A stretch of 64,000 nucleotides of DNA from Methylobacterium planeticum (GCF_008806345.1 NZ_VZZJ01000022.1:20947-84946), one strand, 5' to 3'. Shown: positions 25,378-33,722, counted from the first letter of the stretch. Translations and numbers: made by a program. Notes: a model not told the origin generated them from the sequence alone.

Positions 25378-25445
25378 GTCGGTTTCGGGAGGCCGCGTTG
25401 CGGTGCGGCCTCGGGGGTTCGGGGCTCAGGTCGACGCGACCCGGA

Positions 25446-26486
25446 TCACATGTTCAGGACGGGCTTGCCGTCCTTGCCCTTCACCTGCTTCCACTCCTCG
25501 TGGATCAGGCCGACGACGTTGTCGGGGAGCGGCACGTAGTCGAGGTCGGCGGCGAGCTTGTCGCCGTTCTTGTAGGCCCAGTCGAAGAACTTGAGCACGT
25601 CGGCGGACTTCGCCGGATCGGCCGCATCCTTGTGGACGAGGATGAAGGTCGCGGCGGTGATCGGCCAGGCCTCGTCGCCGGCCTGGTTCGTCAGCGAGAT
25701 GCCGAAGCCCGGGGCGCTCTTCCAGTCGGCGCTCGCGGCGGCGGCCTGGAACGCCTTGTCGTCCGGCTGCGGGTACTTGCCGGCCTTGTTCTGGATCAGC
25801 GTGTGGCTGAGCTTGTTCTGCTTGGCGTAGGCCGATTCGACGTAGCCGATCGCGTTCGGGACCTGCTTGACGGTGGCGGTCACGCCCTCGTTGCCCTTGC
25901 CGCCCTGACCGGCCGGCCAGCTCACCGTGGTGGCGGCGCCGAACTCCTTCTTCCAGGGCTCGGAGACCTGGGAGAGGTAGGTGGTGAAGATGTTCGTGGT
26001 GCCCGAGGCGTCCGAGCGGTAGACCGGCGTGATGGTCGCGTCGGGAAGCTTCACGCCCTGGTTGAGGGCAGCGATCTTCGGATCGGACCACTTGGTGATC
26101 TTGCCGGCATAGATGTCGGCGACGAGCTCGCCCGTCAGCTTCAGCTTGCCCGGCTCGACGCCGGCGATGTTCACCACGGTGACGACGCCGCCCATCACGG
26201 TCGGGAACTGGACGAGGCCGTCCTTCTCGAGGGCCGGGCCCTTGAGGGGCGCGTCGGTGGCGCCGAAATCGACGGTCTTGGCCTGGATCTGCTTGATGCC
26301 GCCGCCGGAGCCGATCGACTGGTAGTTGAGCCCGGTGCCGGTGTCCTTGCGGTAGGCCTCGGCCCACTTGGAATAGACCGGGAACGGGAAGGTCGCCCCG
26401 GCGCCCGTGATGTCGCCGGCGAGCGCCGGGAAGGCGATCTGGGCCGTCGCGAGGCCCAGGGCGAGCGCGTAGGTAAAGGGTTTCAC
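25446..26486 (-). CDS. pstS: Periplasmic phosphate-binding protein PstS (346 aa)
   Basis: High-affinity phosphate receptor of the Pst importer. A Sec signal peptide (MKPFTYALALGLATAQIAFP, cleaved after ALA at about residue 23) precedes GDITGAGATFPFPVYSKWAE, the PstS hallmark with phosphate ligands. SIGSGGGIKQIQAKTVDFGA and VYRSDASGTTNIFTTYL follow. The start is GTG at 26486, with GGAGA 7-8 nt upstream; the open frame extends 133 codons further without similarity. It is first in pstSCAB-phoUB and is controlled by the Pho box 125 bp upstream. Confidence 0.97.
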   Translation of the reverse strand: MKPFTYALALGLATAQIAFPALAGDITGAGATFPFPVYSKWAEAYRKDTGTGLNYQSIGSGGGIKQIQAKTVDFGATDAPLKGPALEKDGLVQFPTVMGGVVTVVNIAGVEPGKLKLTGELVADIYAGKITKWSDPKIAALNQGVKLPDATITPVYRSDASGTTNIFTTYLSQVSEPWKKEFGAATTVSWPAGQGGKGNEGVTATVKQVPNAIGYVESAYAKQNKLSHTLIQNKAGKYPQPDDKAFQAAAASADWKSAPGFGISLTNQAGDEAWPITAATFILVHKDAADPAKSADVLKFFDWAYKNGDKLAADLDYVPLPDNVVGLIHEEWKQVKGKDGKPVLNM

Positions 26487-26841
26487 ATGCGTCTCCGTTA
26501 GCTGTCGGGCGCAGAGTCCGGCGCGGCACCCATGAGGACCGGCCCGGGGCCTGCACCGACCCGCCGACATCCGGCTGCCGCACGCCTTAACGCCTCGACG
26601 GTGCGGCTCTATGACGGCGCCATGACAGAGCGATGACAGCGGCGGCCGGCCGGGACGCCTGCGCAGTCCCACCCCGGAGGTTCCCGCGATCCGGCGCCGG
26701 CCCCTGGACCGGCCGGCCCGACGCGAGGCGAGGCGACGCGAGGCGACGCGCCATGGCACGGTTTCCCGTGCTCGCGCGTTCCTTGCAGGATCCGGAAGTT
26801 CGGCGGCCGGCCCCGCGGCCGCGCTGGCCGGGTAGAGGACG
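26487..26841. other. Promoter region of the pst operon
   Basis: These 355 bp between divergent pstS and a small ORF contain the Pho box. They also contain a short direct-repeat patch built on GGCGACGCGA (about 26721-26750). No gene is seen; open minus-strand frames here are upstream extensions of pstS. Confidence 0.6.
26611..26639 (-). promoter_or_regulatory. Pho box (three PhoB half-sites) upstream of pstS
   Basis: On the minus strand the order is CTGTCAT - 4 bp - CTGTCAT - 4 bp - CCGTCAT, an exact 11-bp period (plus-strand positions 26633-26639, 26622-26628, 26611-26617). Two repeats are perfect matches to the PhoB half-site and the third differs by one base. It is oriented towards pstS. 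Confidence 0.9.
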
Positions 26842-27108
26842 ATGCGCACCGTGAGCAACGAACCGCAGGCCGGGCCGCTCGGCACGGCGGATCCCGAGGA
26901 AGCCGCCTACCTGGCGTTGCATGCCGAGCGGGAAACGATCGAGCGGAGCCTCGCGCTGGCGCAGGTCCGCCAGCGCTTCGGTGCGAATGCGGACGAAGTC
27001 GAGCGGGCCCATGTGGAGGAGCGCGAGCTTCTCCTGACCCTGGACCGCCTGATGACCCGGATCCGCGCCGCGGAGTACAAGCGCCAGCCCGGCGCCCGGC
27101 GCTGGTAG
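26842..27108 (+). CDS. Small helical protein of unknown function (88 aa)
   Basis: The ATG at 26842 is preceded by GAGGA (6 nt), and a GTG three codons later is an alternative start. A disordered N-terminus is followed by a long charged helix (residues about 25-80: EETIERSLALAQ-like, then ERAHVEERELLLTLDRLMTR). It has no signal peptide or membrane segment. It is convergent with the NepR-like gene, 54 bp away, and divergent from pstS. A coiled-coil or partner-binding role is possible. No family is recognised. Confidence 0.6.
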   Translation: MRTVSNEPQAGPLGTADPEEAAYLALHAERETIERSLALAQVRQRFGANADEVERAHVEERELLLTLDRLMTRIRAAEYKRQPGARRW

Positions 27109-27162
27109 GCGGCCGGCGGGCGCATGGCCGGTGCGTGGCGCCCCGACGGGGCGCGGGCGCCC

Positions 27163-27372
27163 TCAGCCGGCGCGGCGGCGGTCGCGCTCCTTGTGGCGCA
27201 GCCGCAGGAGCAGGTCGATCTGCGCGTCGGGGATCGGCTGGTTCTCGACGCTGCCCTCGTAGACCGAGCGCAGGGCATGGCCGAGGCGGTACTGCGTGTC
27301 GACGCTGAGCACGGGCACCGGTCCGCCCTGTTCGGGCGCGGAGGCCTCGGACTTGCCGGACAACTGAGCCAT
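27163..27372 (-). CDS. NepR-like small protein, putative anti-sigma factor (69 aa)
   Basis: A short protein whose residues 29-58 (RLGHALRSVYEGSVENQPIP, then DAQIDLLLRL) match the NepR pattern: (I/L)G..LR..Y...V...(I/V)PD...LL..L. In alphaproteobacteria NepR sequesters the EcfG sigma factor until phosphorylated PhyR pulls it away. Residues 1-28 look disordered, and the C-terminus is basic (HKERDRRRAG). A strong GGGGGAGA ribosome binding site precedes the ATG. No phyR or ecfG is adjacent, so this is an orphan or paralogue; a CtrA-like box lies 80 bp upstream. Confidence 0.62.
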   Translation of the reverse strand: MAQLSGKSEASAPEQGGPVPVLSVDTQYRLGHALRSVYEGSVENQPIPDAQIDLLLRLRHKERDRRRAG

Positions 27373-27451
27373 CGTCTCCCCCCCGAGACCTGATCACCGG
27401 CCCCGCGCATCGCGACGGCCCGCTTGATCGGATCACTCTCGGCCCGGATGG

Positions 27452-27466
27452 TTAACGAAGCGTTAC
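27452..27466. promoter_or_regulatory. CtrA-like box (TTAA-N7-TTAC) between recN and the NepR-like gene
   Basis: TTAA (27452-27455), seven bases, then TTAC (27463-27466): one mismatch from consensus. It is also an imperfect palindrome (GGTTAACG/CGTTACC), so it could instead be part of a hairpin after recN. The surrounding 27450-27500 is AT-rich for this genome. Confidence 0.35.
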
Positions 27467-27498
27467 CTTTAATCCCCGGGTAAGTTTAATATTCCGTG

Positions 27499-29172
27499 TC
27501 AGGCCGAGGCGCTCTGGAGCAGGCGGGCGGCGGCCGCCCGCGCCTCGTCGGTGACCGTCGCGCCGGCGAGCATGCGGGCGATCTCCTCGCGCCGCGCCTC
27601 GACGGGGAGGGAGGCGACGCGGGTGGCGACCCGGTCGCTGCCCTTCACCGGATCCTTGGCGATGAGGAAATGCGTCTGGGCGCGGGCCGCGACCTGGGGG
27701 GCATGGGTGACGGCCACGACCTGCACGGTCTCGGCGAGGCGCGCGAGGCGGGCCCCGATCGCGTCCGCGACCGCGCCGCCGACGCCGGTGTCGATCTCGT
27801 CGAAGATCAGGGTCGGGGCCGAGCCCTTGTCGGCCAGCACGACCTTGAGCGCCAGCATGAAGCGCGAGAGCTCGCCCCCGGAGGCCACCTTCATCATCGG
27901 CCCCGGGCGGGTGCCCGGATTCGTCTGCGCCCAGAACTCGACCCGGTCGATCCCGGCCCCGTCGCGGGAATCCGGATCGGTGGCGATCTCGGTGATGAAG
28001 CGGGCGCGCTCGAGCTTCAGCGGCGGCAGCTCCGCCTTCACGGCGGCGTCGAGGGCCTTGGCGGCGCGCTTGCGCCCGTCGCTGAGCTTGGCCGCCGCCC
28101 TGGCGTAGGCGGCCTCCGCCTGGGCCAGCACCGCCTCGAGGCCGGCGAGGGATTCCTCGCCCGCATCGATCGCCGCGACATCCCCGACATAGCGCTCGCG
28201 CAGGGCGGCCAGGTCGTCGGCCGGGACATCGTACTTGCGGGAGGCGGCGCGCAGGGCGAACAGGCGCTCCTCGACCCGCTCGAGCTCGCGCGGGTCGAAC
28301 TCGGTCTCGGACACCGCGGCGTCGAGGACGCTGCGGGCCTCGTCGAGGGCGACCAGCGCCGCGTCGAGGGCCGCGATGCAGGGATCGACGAGCGCCGGCA
28401 GCTGCGTGGCCCGGCGCTCCAGCTTGCGGATCGCGCTCGAGAGATGCGCGCTGCCCGAATTCGGGCCGCCCACCGCCTCCAGGGCCTCGTTCAGCTCGCG
28501 CGCGACCTTCTCGCTCTGCTGCATCACGGTGCGGCGCTCGGCCAGCGTCGCCTCCTCGCCGGCCTGCGGATCGAGGCTTTCCAGCTCGTCGACGGCGTGG
28601 CGCAGGAAGTCGGCTTCCTTGCGCGCCGCCTCGACCCGGGCCCGCTGCTCGGACAGGGCCGTGCGGGCGTGGCGCACGCGCTTGGCGGCCTCGGCCACCG
28701 CCGCGGCCGGGGCCTGCAGTCCCCCGAAGGCGTCCAGGATGGCGCGGTGCGTGGTGGGATCGGCGAGGGCCCGGTCGTCGTGCTGGCCGTGGATCTCGAC
28801 GAGCGCCGCCCCGATGGCGCGCAGCACCTGCACGCCCACCGCCTGATCGTTGACGAAGGCCCGGGTCCGCCCGTCCGCCATCTGCGTGCGGCGCAGGATC
28901 AGGTCGCCCTCGGTGTCGATCTCGGATTCGGCCGCGATCAGGCGGGCCGGATGGTCGAGGGGCGCGTCGAACACCGCCGTGATGCTGCCCTGGCCCTCGC
29001 CGTGGCGCACCAGGCGTCCGTCCCCGCGCCCGCCGAGCGCGAGCGCGAAGGCGTCGAGGAGGATCGACTTGCCCGCGCCGGTCTCCCCGGTCAGGACGCT
29101 CAGCCCCTCGCGGAAATTCAACTCGAGCTTGTCGATCAGAACGATGTCGCGGATCGCAAGCTGCACGAGCAT
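27499..29172 (-). CDS. recN: DNA repair protein RecN (557 aa)
   Basis: An SMC-like ATPase that acts early in double-strand break repair. The N-terminal half-ATPase has MLVQLAIRDIVLIDKLELNF and Walker A GETGAGKSILLDA. Two coiled-coil arms flank a central region. The C-terminal half has the signature SGGELSRFMLALKVVL and Walker B LIFDEIDTGVGG, followed by VTHAPQVAARA. Length and order are standard. It is downstream of bamD on the same strand across about 250 bp, a common arrangement after ftsZ-lpxC in alphaproteobacteria. Confidence 0.97.
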   Translation of the reverse strand: MLVQLAIRDIVLIDKLELNFREGLSVLTGETGAGKSILLDAFALALGGRGDGRLVRHGEGQGSITAVFDAPLDHPARLIAAESEIDTEGDLILRRTQMADGRTRAFVNDQAVGVQVLRAIGAALVEIHGQHDDRALADPTTHRAILDAFGGLQAPAAAVAEAAKRVRHARTALSEQRARVEAARKEADFLRHAVDELESLDPQAGEEATLAERRTVMQQSEKVARELNEALEAVGGPNSGSAHLSSAIRKLERRATQLPALVDPCIAALDAALVALDEARSVLDAAVSETEFDPRELERVEERLFALRAASRKYDVPADDLAALRERYVGDVAAIDAGEESLAGLEAVLAQAEAAYARAAAKLSDGRKRAAKALDAAVKAELPPLKLERARFITEIATDPDSRDGAGIDRVEFWAQTNPGTRPGPMMKVASGGELSRFMLALKVVLADKGSAPTLIFDEIDTGVGGAVADAIGARLARLAETVQVVAVTHAPQVAARAQTHFLIAKDPVKGSDRVATRVASLPVEARREEIARMLAGATVTDEARAAAARLLQSASA

Positions 29173-29353
29173 GCCGCGTCGGTGGCCTCTTCGAACTGGG
29201 TCGCCGTCATGTAGGGGGAAGTCGCGCGGACTTCATCCCCGAAATCGCGCCCGGCCGGCCCTCGCGCGAAGGCCCGCCGCCCGAACGGGAGGCGGGCGAG
29301 GCGGCGTCGGCCGGCCTCGCCCGCGGGTGGGTCCGTCGCCGGGCCGTCGGGGC

Positions 29354-29411
29354 GCGAGAGGCTCCCGGCGCGAGGTTCCGAGGGCGAGGCTCCGGGGGCG
29401 AGGCTCGCGCC
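29354..29411. repeat. Imperfect short tandem repeat between recN and bamD
   Basis: Four diverged copies of a unit of about 14-15 bp related to GGCGAGGCTCCGG follow one another. It lies in a non-coding gap and could be a degenerate minisatellite. Confidence 0.5.
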
Positions 29412-29421
29412 GCCCTTGCGC

Positions 29422-30300
29422 CTACTGCGCGGAGGCGGTGCGGCCGGTGATCGACGAGAACGCCTTGCTGAGCCAGGAGGACTTCTCCTCGCGGGGCTCG
29501 AGGCCGCCGTTCTGCAGGAGCGCGTGCGCGTCCTTGTACCAGGGACTGTCCGGGAAGTTGTGGCCCAAGACCGCGGCGGCGTTCTGCGCCTCCTGGGCGA
29601 TGCCGAGCGCCATGTAGGCCTCGACCAGGCGCTCCAGCGCCTCCTCGGTGTGGCGCGTCGTCTGGTAGCGGCTGATCACGTCGCGGAAGCGGTTGATCGC
29701 GGCCGGGAAGTTGCGGCGCTCCAGGTAGAAGCGGCCGACCTCCATCTCCTTGCCGGCGAGCTGGTCGCGGGTGATCTGGATCTTGGCCTTGGCGTCGGAG
29801 GAATACTCGGAGGTCGGGTACTTCTGCACGAGCTCCTGCAGCGCCACGAGGGCCTTCTCGGAGCGGTCCTGGTCGCGGGTAACGTCCGGGATCTGCTTGT
29901 ACTGCGACATCGCCATCAGGTACTGGGCGTAGGCCGCATCCTTGCTCGCCGGATGGCGCTGCAGGTAGCGCTTCGAGGCGTTGATGGCGTCGTCGTACTT
30001 CTGGCCCTCGTAATTCGCGTAGGCGGTCATCAGCAGCGCCTTCCGGGACCAGTCGGAATAGGCGTACTGCTTGTCGAGGTCGCCGAACTTCTTGACCGCG
30101 CCCTCGTAGTCACTGTCCTCCATCTTGGCCAAGCCCTCGCTGTAGAGCTTGTCCGCCGGGACATCGGGGATGACTTCGGGCTTGTACTTCTCGGCGAAGG
30201 GATTGATCGAATCGAGGGCGTCGCAGCCGCCGAGACCGAGGCTCAGCGCCGTCAGGAGCACGGCCGCCAGGGCACCGCGGTTCGGATAGGTGACAGGCAT
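29422..30300 (-). CDS. bamD: Outer membrane assembly lipoprotein BamD (292 aa)
   Basis: Essential lipoprotein of the BAM complex that inserts beta-barrel proteins into the outer membrane. The signal peptide ends in lipobox LGGC (Cys26). Five TPR-like repeats follow (LYSEGLAKMEDSDYEGAVKK, WSRKALLMTAYANYEGQKYD, then KDAAYAQYLMAMSQYKQIPD). The ATG at 30300 gives this signal peptide; the in-frame ATG at 30390 adds 30 non-conserved residues. It lies between lpxC and recN, as in many alphaproteobacteria. Confidence 0.96.
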   Translation of the reverse strand: MPVTYPNRGALAAVLLTALSLGLGGCDALDSINPFAEKYKPEVIPDVPADKLYSEGLAKMEDSDYEGAVKKFGDLDKQYAYSDWSRKALLMTAYANYEGQKYDDAINASKRYLQRHPASKDAAYAQYLMAMSQYKQIPDVTRDQDRSEKALVALQELVQKYPTSEYSSDAKAKIQITRDQLAGKEMEVGRFYLERRNFPAAINRFRDVISRYQTTRHTEEALERLVEAYMALGIAQEAQNAAAVLGHNFPDSPWYKDAHALLQNGGLEPREEKSSWLSKAFSSITGRTASAQ

Positions 30301-30525
30301 TTGCGGTCCATTCCCCAACAGGCGCGGCCATGTCGTCGCAAAGACGCGCGCCGTCAAGCCATCACGAATGTCATTCGAAGCGGTGGGCATCCTGCCACGG
30401 CGCGAAGGCCCTGGTCCTCCGCGACGGTGCCGCTCTTCACAGACGATTCACCGTGACGTGCAATTCGGGCGCGAAAACGGCGGTCGCGGGGCGCTGGCGA
30501 TCGCAGGCCGGGTGTGGCTTGCGGG

Positions 30526-31473
30526 CTACAGGTCGCCCGCGAAGGCGGCGATCCCGAGGCCGACGCCGAACTCGGCGAGGGCGCTCTCGCGGCGGCTGCC
30601 CTGGGCCTCGATGATCGCGTAGTTGGCGCGGTCCGAGAACAGCGCGGTCAGCACGCCGACATTCATCCGGTGGCCGCCGCAATAGGAGCGGTAGGCGCCC
30701 TGGAGGGGCAGGCCGGCGAGCGCGAGGTCGCCGACCGCGTCGAGGAACTTGTGGCGGACGAACTCGTCCGCGAAGCGCAGGCCTTCCGGGTTCACCACCG
30801 CGGTCTCGCCGACCGCCACGGTGTTCTCCAGGGAGGCGCCGAGGGCGAAGCCCGCCTTCCAGTAGCGCTCCACGTCCTTCATCATCCCGAAGGTGCGGGC
30901 GCCCGCGATCTCGCGGCGGTAGGCGGCGGGGGTGAGGTCCATGGCCTTGCGGCTGCGGCCGATCACCGGGCTCTCGAAATCGATCTCGACGTCGAGGCGG
31001 AAGCCCCGGTCGATGGGGCGGAGCTCGGCGAAGGCCCGGTCGACCTCGATCCGGACGGGGCGGAGCACCTTGATCCAGCGGCGCGGGGCGCCGCACTGGG
31101 CGAGGCCGACCGCGTCGATCGCCTCGACGAAGGGACGCGCGCTGCCGTCGAGGATGGGCATCTCGGGCCCGTCGATCTCCACGCGGGCGTTGTCGACACC
31201 GAGCCCGTAGAGGGCGGACATCAGGTGCTCGATGGTGGCGACGGCCCCGGAGGCGACGTCGCCGATGACGGTGCAGAGTTCGGTAGCGGAGACGCAGGCG
31301 TGGTGGGCTTTGATGAGCCGGTCGTTGCCGGTGGGCATCCCGGTGCGGAGGAAGGCGACACCGTGGTTGGCGGGGGCGGGGCGGATCGTGATCTCGACCG
31401 GGTTCCCGGAATGGACGCCGATGCCGCGCAAGGCGGCCGGGCCCTTGAGGGTAATCTGTTGGTTCGTTCGCAT
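30526..31473 (-). CDS. lpxC: UDP-3-O-acyl-N-acetylglucosamine deacetylase LpxC (315 aa)
   Basis: Zinc enzyme that catalyses the committed step of lipid A synthesis in the cytoplasm. The zinc ligands are recognisable in ATIEHLMSALYGLGVDN (His83) and in EFVRHKFLDAVGDLAL (His and Asp); the catalytic His is in GGHRMNVG. MPILDGSARPFVEAI and GRSRKAMDLT are also family blocks. Length is standard. It lies downstream of ftsZ but across 461 bp with its own putative CtrA/GANTC promoter. Confidence 0.97.
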   Translation of the reverse strand: MRTNQQITLKGPAALRGIGVHSGNPVEITIRPAPANHGVAFLRTGMPTGNDRLIKAHHACVSATELCTVIGDVASGAVATIEHLMSALYGLGVDNARVEIDGPEMPILDGSARPFVEAIDAVGLAQCGAPRRWIKVLRPVRIEVDRAFAELRPIDRGFRLDVEIDFESPVIGRSRKAMDLTPAAYRREIAGARTFGMMKDVERYWKAGFALGASLENTVAVGETAVVNPEGLRFADEFVRHKFLDAVGDLALAGLPLQGAYRSYCGGHRMNVGVLTALFSDRANYAIIEAQGSRRESALAEFGVGLGIAAFAGDL

Positions 31474-31707
31474 TCCTTAGCCCTCGGCCGCGATCAGGCA
31501 GCACACCGCACCAGGCGATGTGCCCTGCCCTTCAGATCCGTCCGCTGCTTGAAGCCCCTGCGCGCGCTGACGGCGAAACCGCCGCGCTTTCTCGTTCCGG
31601 AAATTTGTATAGCTGCGCTCAAAAGCCCGGCCAAATCACGGATTCTTACGCTGTGTTACAGACACGCTTTCCGAGCACGAATCCGAAAGCGCTTTTTGCT
31701 CAATGTT

Positions 31708-31722
31708 TTAACAACATGTTAA
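31708..31722. promoter_or_regulatory. Perfect CtrA box TTAA-N7-TTAA upstream of lpxC
   Basis: TTAA at 31708-31711, seven bases, TTAA at 31719-31722. This is an exact match to the full CtrA consensus, 235-249 bp upstream of lpxC in an AT-rich island. Two GANTC methylation sites lie between it and the gene. Confidence 0.6.
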
Positions 31723-31748
31723 ACCCGGCCCCTCGCGGCGCCGGGTTT
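31721..31748 (-). terminator. Hairpin abutting the CtrA box, candidate ftsZ terminator
   Basis: AAACCCGGC (31721-31729) pairs with GCCGGGTTT (31740-31748). On the minus strand the stem runs into TTTAACATG, a short U-rich tail, which fits termination of the ftsZ transcript. Confidence 0.5.
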
Positions 31749-31877
31749 GTTGCGCAAAAGCCGCAAGCGCGTGGTTGAACGGGCAACGGACCACCCCGGT
31801 CCGGCCGGCCTCCGGCGCTCCGGGCGGCGCGGCGAAGGGTCGGCAAAGGATCGGTGACGGGCCGGCGCGCCCGGCAG

Positions 31878-31905
31878 GGCCCCCGCGGAGGGATCCGCGG
31901 GGGCC
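31878..31905 (-). terminator. GC-only hairpin 30 bp after ftsZ
   Basis: An 11-bp perfect stem (31878-31888 with 31895-31905, loop of 6) lies immediately downstream of the ftsZ stop. There is no U-tract, so it is a terminator, a pause or a 3' stabiliser. Confidence 0.5.
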
Positions 31906-31934
31906 GCTCCGGCCCGGCCTTCGGGACCCGGGCG

Positions 31935-33722
31935 TCAGTTGGCCTGGCGGCGCAGGAAGGCCGGGATCTCAAGCTGATCGTCGTCCATCATGCGCGGCTG
32001 CGGCGCCAGGCGGCCCTGGGCGTCGAGGTTGCCCTGGGCCGGGCGGTAGCCCTGCGGCGCCGGGGGCGCCGGGGCGCGCTTGGCGTAGTCCGGCGCGGCC
32101 GGGGCCGGCGGCAGGGCGTGCTGCTGGGGCGCGGGGGCCCGGGCCGGCGCCGGCACGGGGGCGGCCTCCGGCTCCTCGCGGCGGCCGCCGAAGCCGACGG
32201 TGGCGAGGCGGCGCAGCAGGGTCATGCGCTTCGAATCGGCCGGCGCCTCGGCGGGCTCCTCGCCGCGGCTGGCGCGGATCTGGGCCTGCCCGATCGGGGG
32301 CAGCTCGTGGATCTGCGGCATGCGCGGGGCGCGGGCGAGCGGGGCGGAGGCCGGGGCCGCCGGGCGCGGCGGCACGAACGGGCCGGCGTTCAGGGGCTGG
32401 GCGGGCTCGGGCTGCGGCGCGGGCGGGGCGGCGTAGGGCATCGCGACGCGGGGCTGCGACTGGGTCAGGACGACGTCGTCGCGCACCACCGGGGCTTGGG
32501 GCTCCATCCGCAGGTCGTGGCGGACATCGTGGCGCATCTCGTGCGCGCCCATCGCCTCAGGGGCCGCCTGGCGGACCGGGGGCTGGGGCGCGGGCGCCAG
32601 GGCCTGCGGCATCGGGGCGGGCTCGGGGGCCCGGGCGGCGGGGGCCGGGTAAGAGGCGCGGGCGCGGGCCTCGGCCCGCAGGCGCTCGGCGACCTCGGCG
32701 ATGCGCTGCTCGGTCTCGGCGATGGCCGGGTTGTTCGGCGAGTTCGCGGAGATCAGCGCCGGCTCGATGCCGGTGGCGACGACCGAGACGCGGATGATGC
32801 CGTCGAGGCTCTCGTCGAAGGTGGCGCCCAGGATGATGTTGGCGTCCGAATCGACCTCCTCGCGGATGCGGGTGGCGGCCTCGTCGAGCTCGTAGAGGGT
32901 CAGGTCGTTGCCGCCCGTGATCGAGATCAGCAGGCCGCGCGCGCCCTTCATCGAGACGTCGTCGAGGAGCGGGTTGGCGATGGCGGCCTCGGCGGCGCGG
33001 TTGGCGCGCTTCTCTCCGCTCGCCTCGCCGGTGCCCATCATGGCCTTGCCCATGCCGCGCATGATCGCCCGGACGTCGGCGAAGTCGAGGTTGATCAGGC
33101 CTTCCTTGACCATCAGGTCGGTGATGCAGGCGACGCCCGAGTAGAGCACCTGGTCGGCCATCGCGAAGGCGTCCGCGAAGGTGGTCTTCTCGTTGGCGAC
33201 CCGGAACAGGTTCTGGTTCGGGATCACGATCAGGGTGTCGACGGAGGCCTGCAGCTCCTGGATGCCGGCCTCGGCGGTGCGCATCCGGCGCACACCCTCG
33301 AACTGGAACGGCTTCGTCACGACGCCGACCGTCAGGATGCCCATGTCGCGGGCCGCGCGGGCGATGACGGGGGCCGCGCCGGTGCCGGTGCCGCCGCCCA
33401 TGCCGGCGGTGATGAAGCACATGTGGGCGCCCGAGAGCTGGTCGCGGATCTCGTCGATGACCTCCTCGGCCGCCGCCGAGCCGACCTCGGGATGCGAGCC
33501 GGCGCCGAGTCCCTGCGTCACGCCGAGACCCATCTGGATCACGCGCTCGGCCTTCGAGGAGGTCAGCGCCTGCGCGTCGGTGTTGGCCACCACGAACTCG
33601 CAGCCGAGGAGCCCCGACTCGATCATGTTGTTGACGGCGTTGCCGCCGGCTCCGCCGACACCGAAGACGGTGATGCGGGGCTTCAGTTCCCGGATGTCCG
33701 GCGCCTGCAGAGAAATGGCCAT
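31935..33722 (-). CDS. ftsZ: Cell division GTPase FtsZ, long-linker form (595 aa)
   Basis: Tubulin homologue that forms the division ring. The GTP-binding domain contains VFGVGGAGGNAVNNMI (18-33), the tubulin signature GGGTGTG (109-115), and the T7 synergy loop NLDFADVRAIM. A very long P/A/Q/E-rich disordered linker of about 250 residues (about 325-575) precedes the conserved C-terminal peptide DQLEIPAFLRRQAN, which binds FtsA and MinC. E. coli FtsZ is 383 residues; long linkers are usual in alphaproteobacteria, and this one is at the long end. It lies about 100 bp after ftsA. Confidence 0.98.
   Translation of the reverse strand: MAISLQAPDIRELKPRITVFGVGGAGGNAVNNMIESGLLGCEFVVANTDAQALTSSKAERVIQMGLGVTQGLGAGSHPEVGSAAAEEVIDEIRDQLSGAHMCFITAGMGGGTGTGAAPVIARAARDMGILTVGVVTKPFQFEGVRRMRTAEAGIQELQASVDTLIVIPNQNLFRVANEKTTFADAFAMADQVLYSGVACITDLMVKEGLINLDFADVRAIMRGMGKAMMGTGEASGEKRANRAAEAAIANPLLDDVSMKGARGLLISITGGNDLTLYELDEAATRIREEVDSDANIILGATFDESLDGIIRVSVVATGIEPALISANSPNNPAIAETEQRIAEVAERLRAEARARASYPAPAARAPEPAPMPQALAPAPQPPVRQAAPEAMGAHEMRHDVRHDLRMEPQAPVVRDDVVLTQSQPRVAMPYAAPPAPQPEPAQPLNAGPFVPPRPAAPASAPLARAPRMPQIHELPPIGQAQIRASRGEEPAEAPADSKRMTLLRRLATVGFGGRREEPEAAPVPAPARAPAPQQHALPPAPAAPDYAKRAPAPPAPQGYRPAQGNLDAQGRLAPQPRMMDDDQLEIPAFLRRQAN

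Larger units (their letters stand above)
31474..31934. other. ftsZ-lpxC intergenic region with cell-cycle-type signals
   Basis: These 461 bp carry no gene. From the ftsZ side: a GC hairpin (31878-31905), a second hairpin (31721-31748), a perfect CtrA box (31708-31722), and GANTC sites at 31679-31683 and 31641-31645. An AT-rich stretch (about 31590-31725) is followed by the lpxC start at 31473. It looks like an ftsZ terminator followed by the lpxC promoter. Confidence 0.65.

Noticed and set aside
23967..26501. 844-aa plus-strand ORF over pstA/pstC/pstS
   Set aside because: Runs antisense across three solid pst genes and has only compositionally biased sequence.
27452..27466. EcfG-type (GGAAC-N16/17-CGTT) promoter for the NepR-like gene
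   Set aside because: GGAAT and CGTT occur nearby on the minus strand, but the spacing is wrong.
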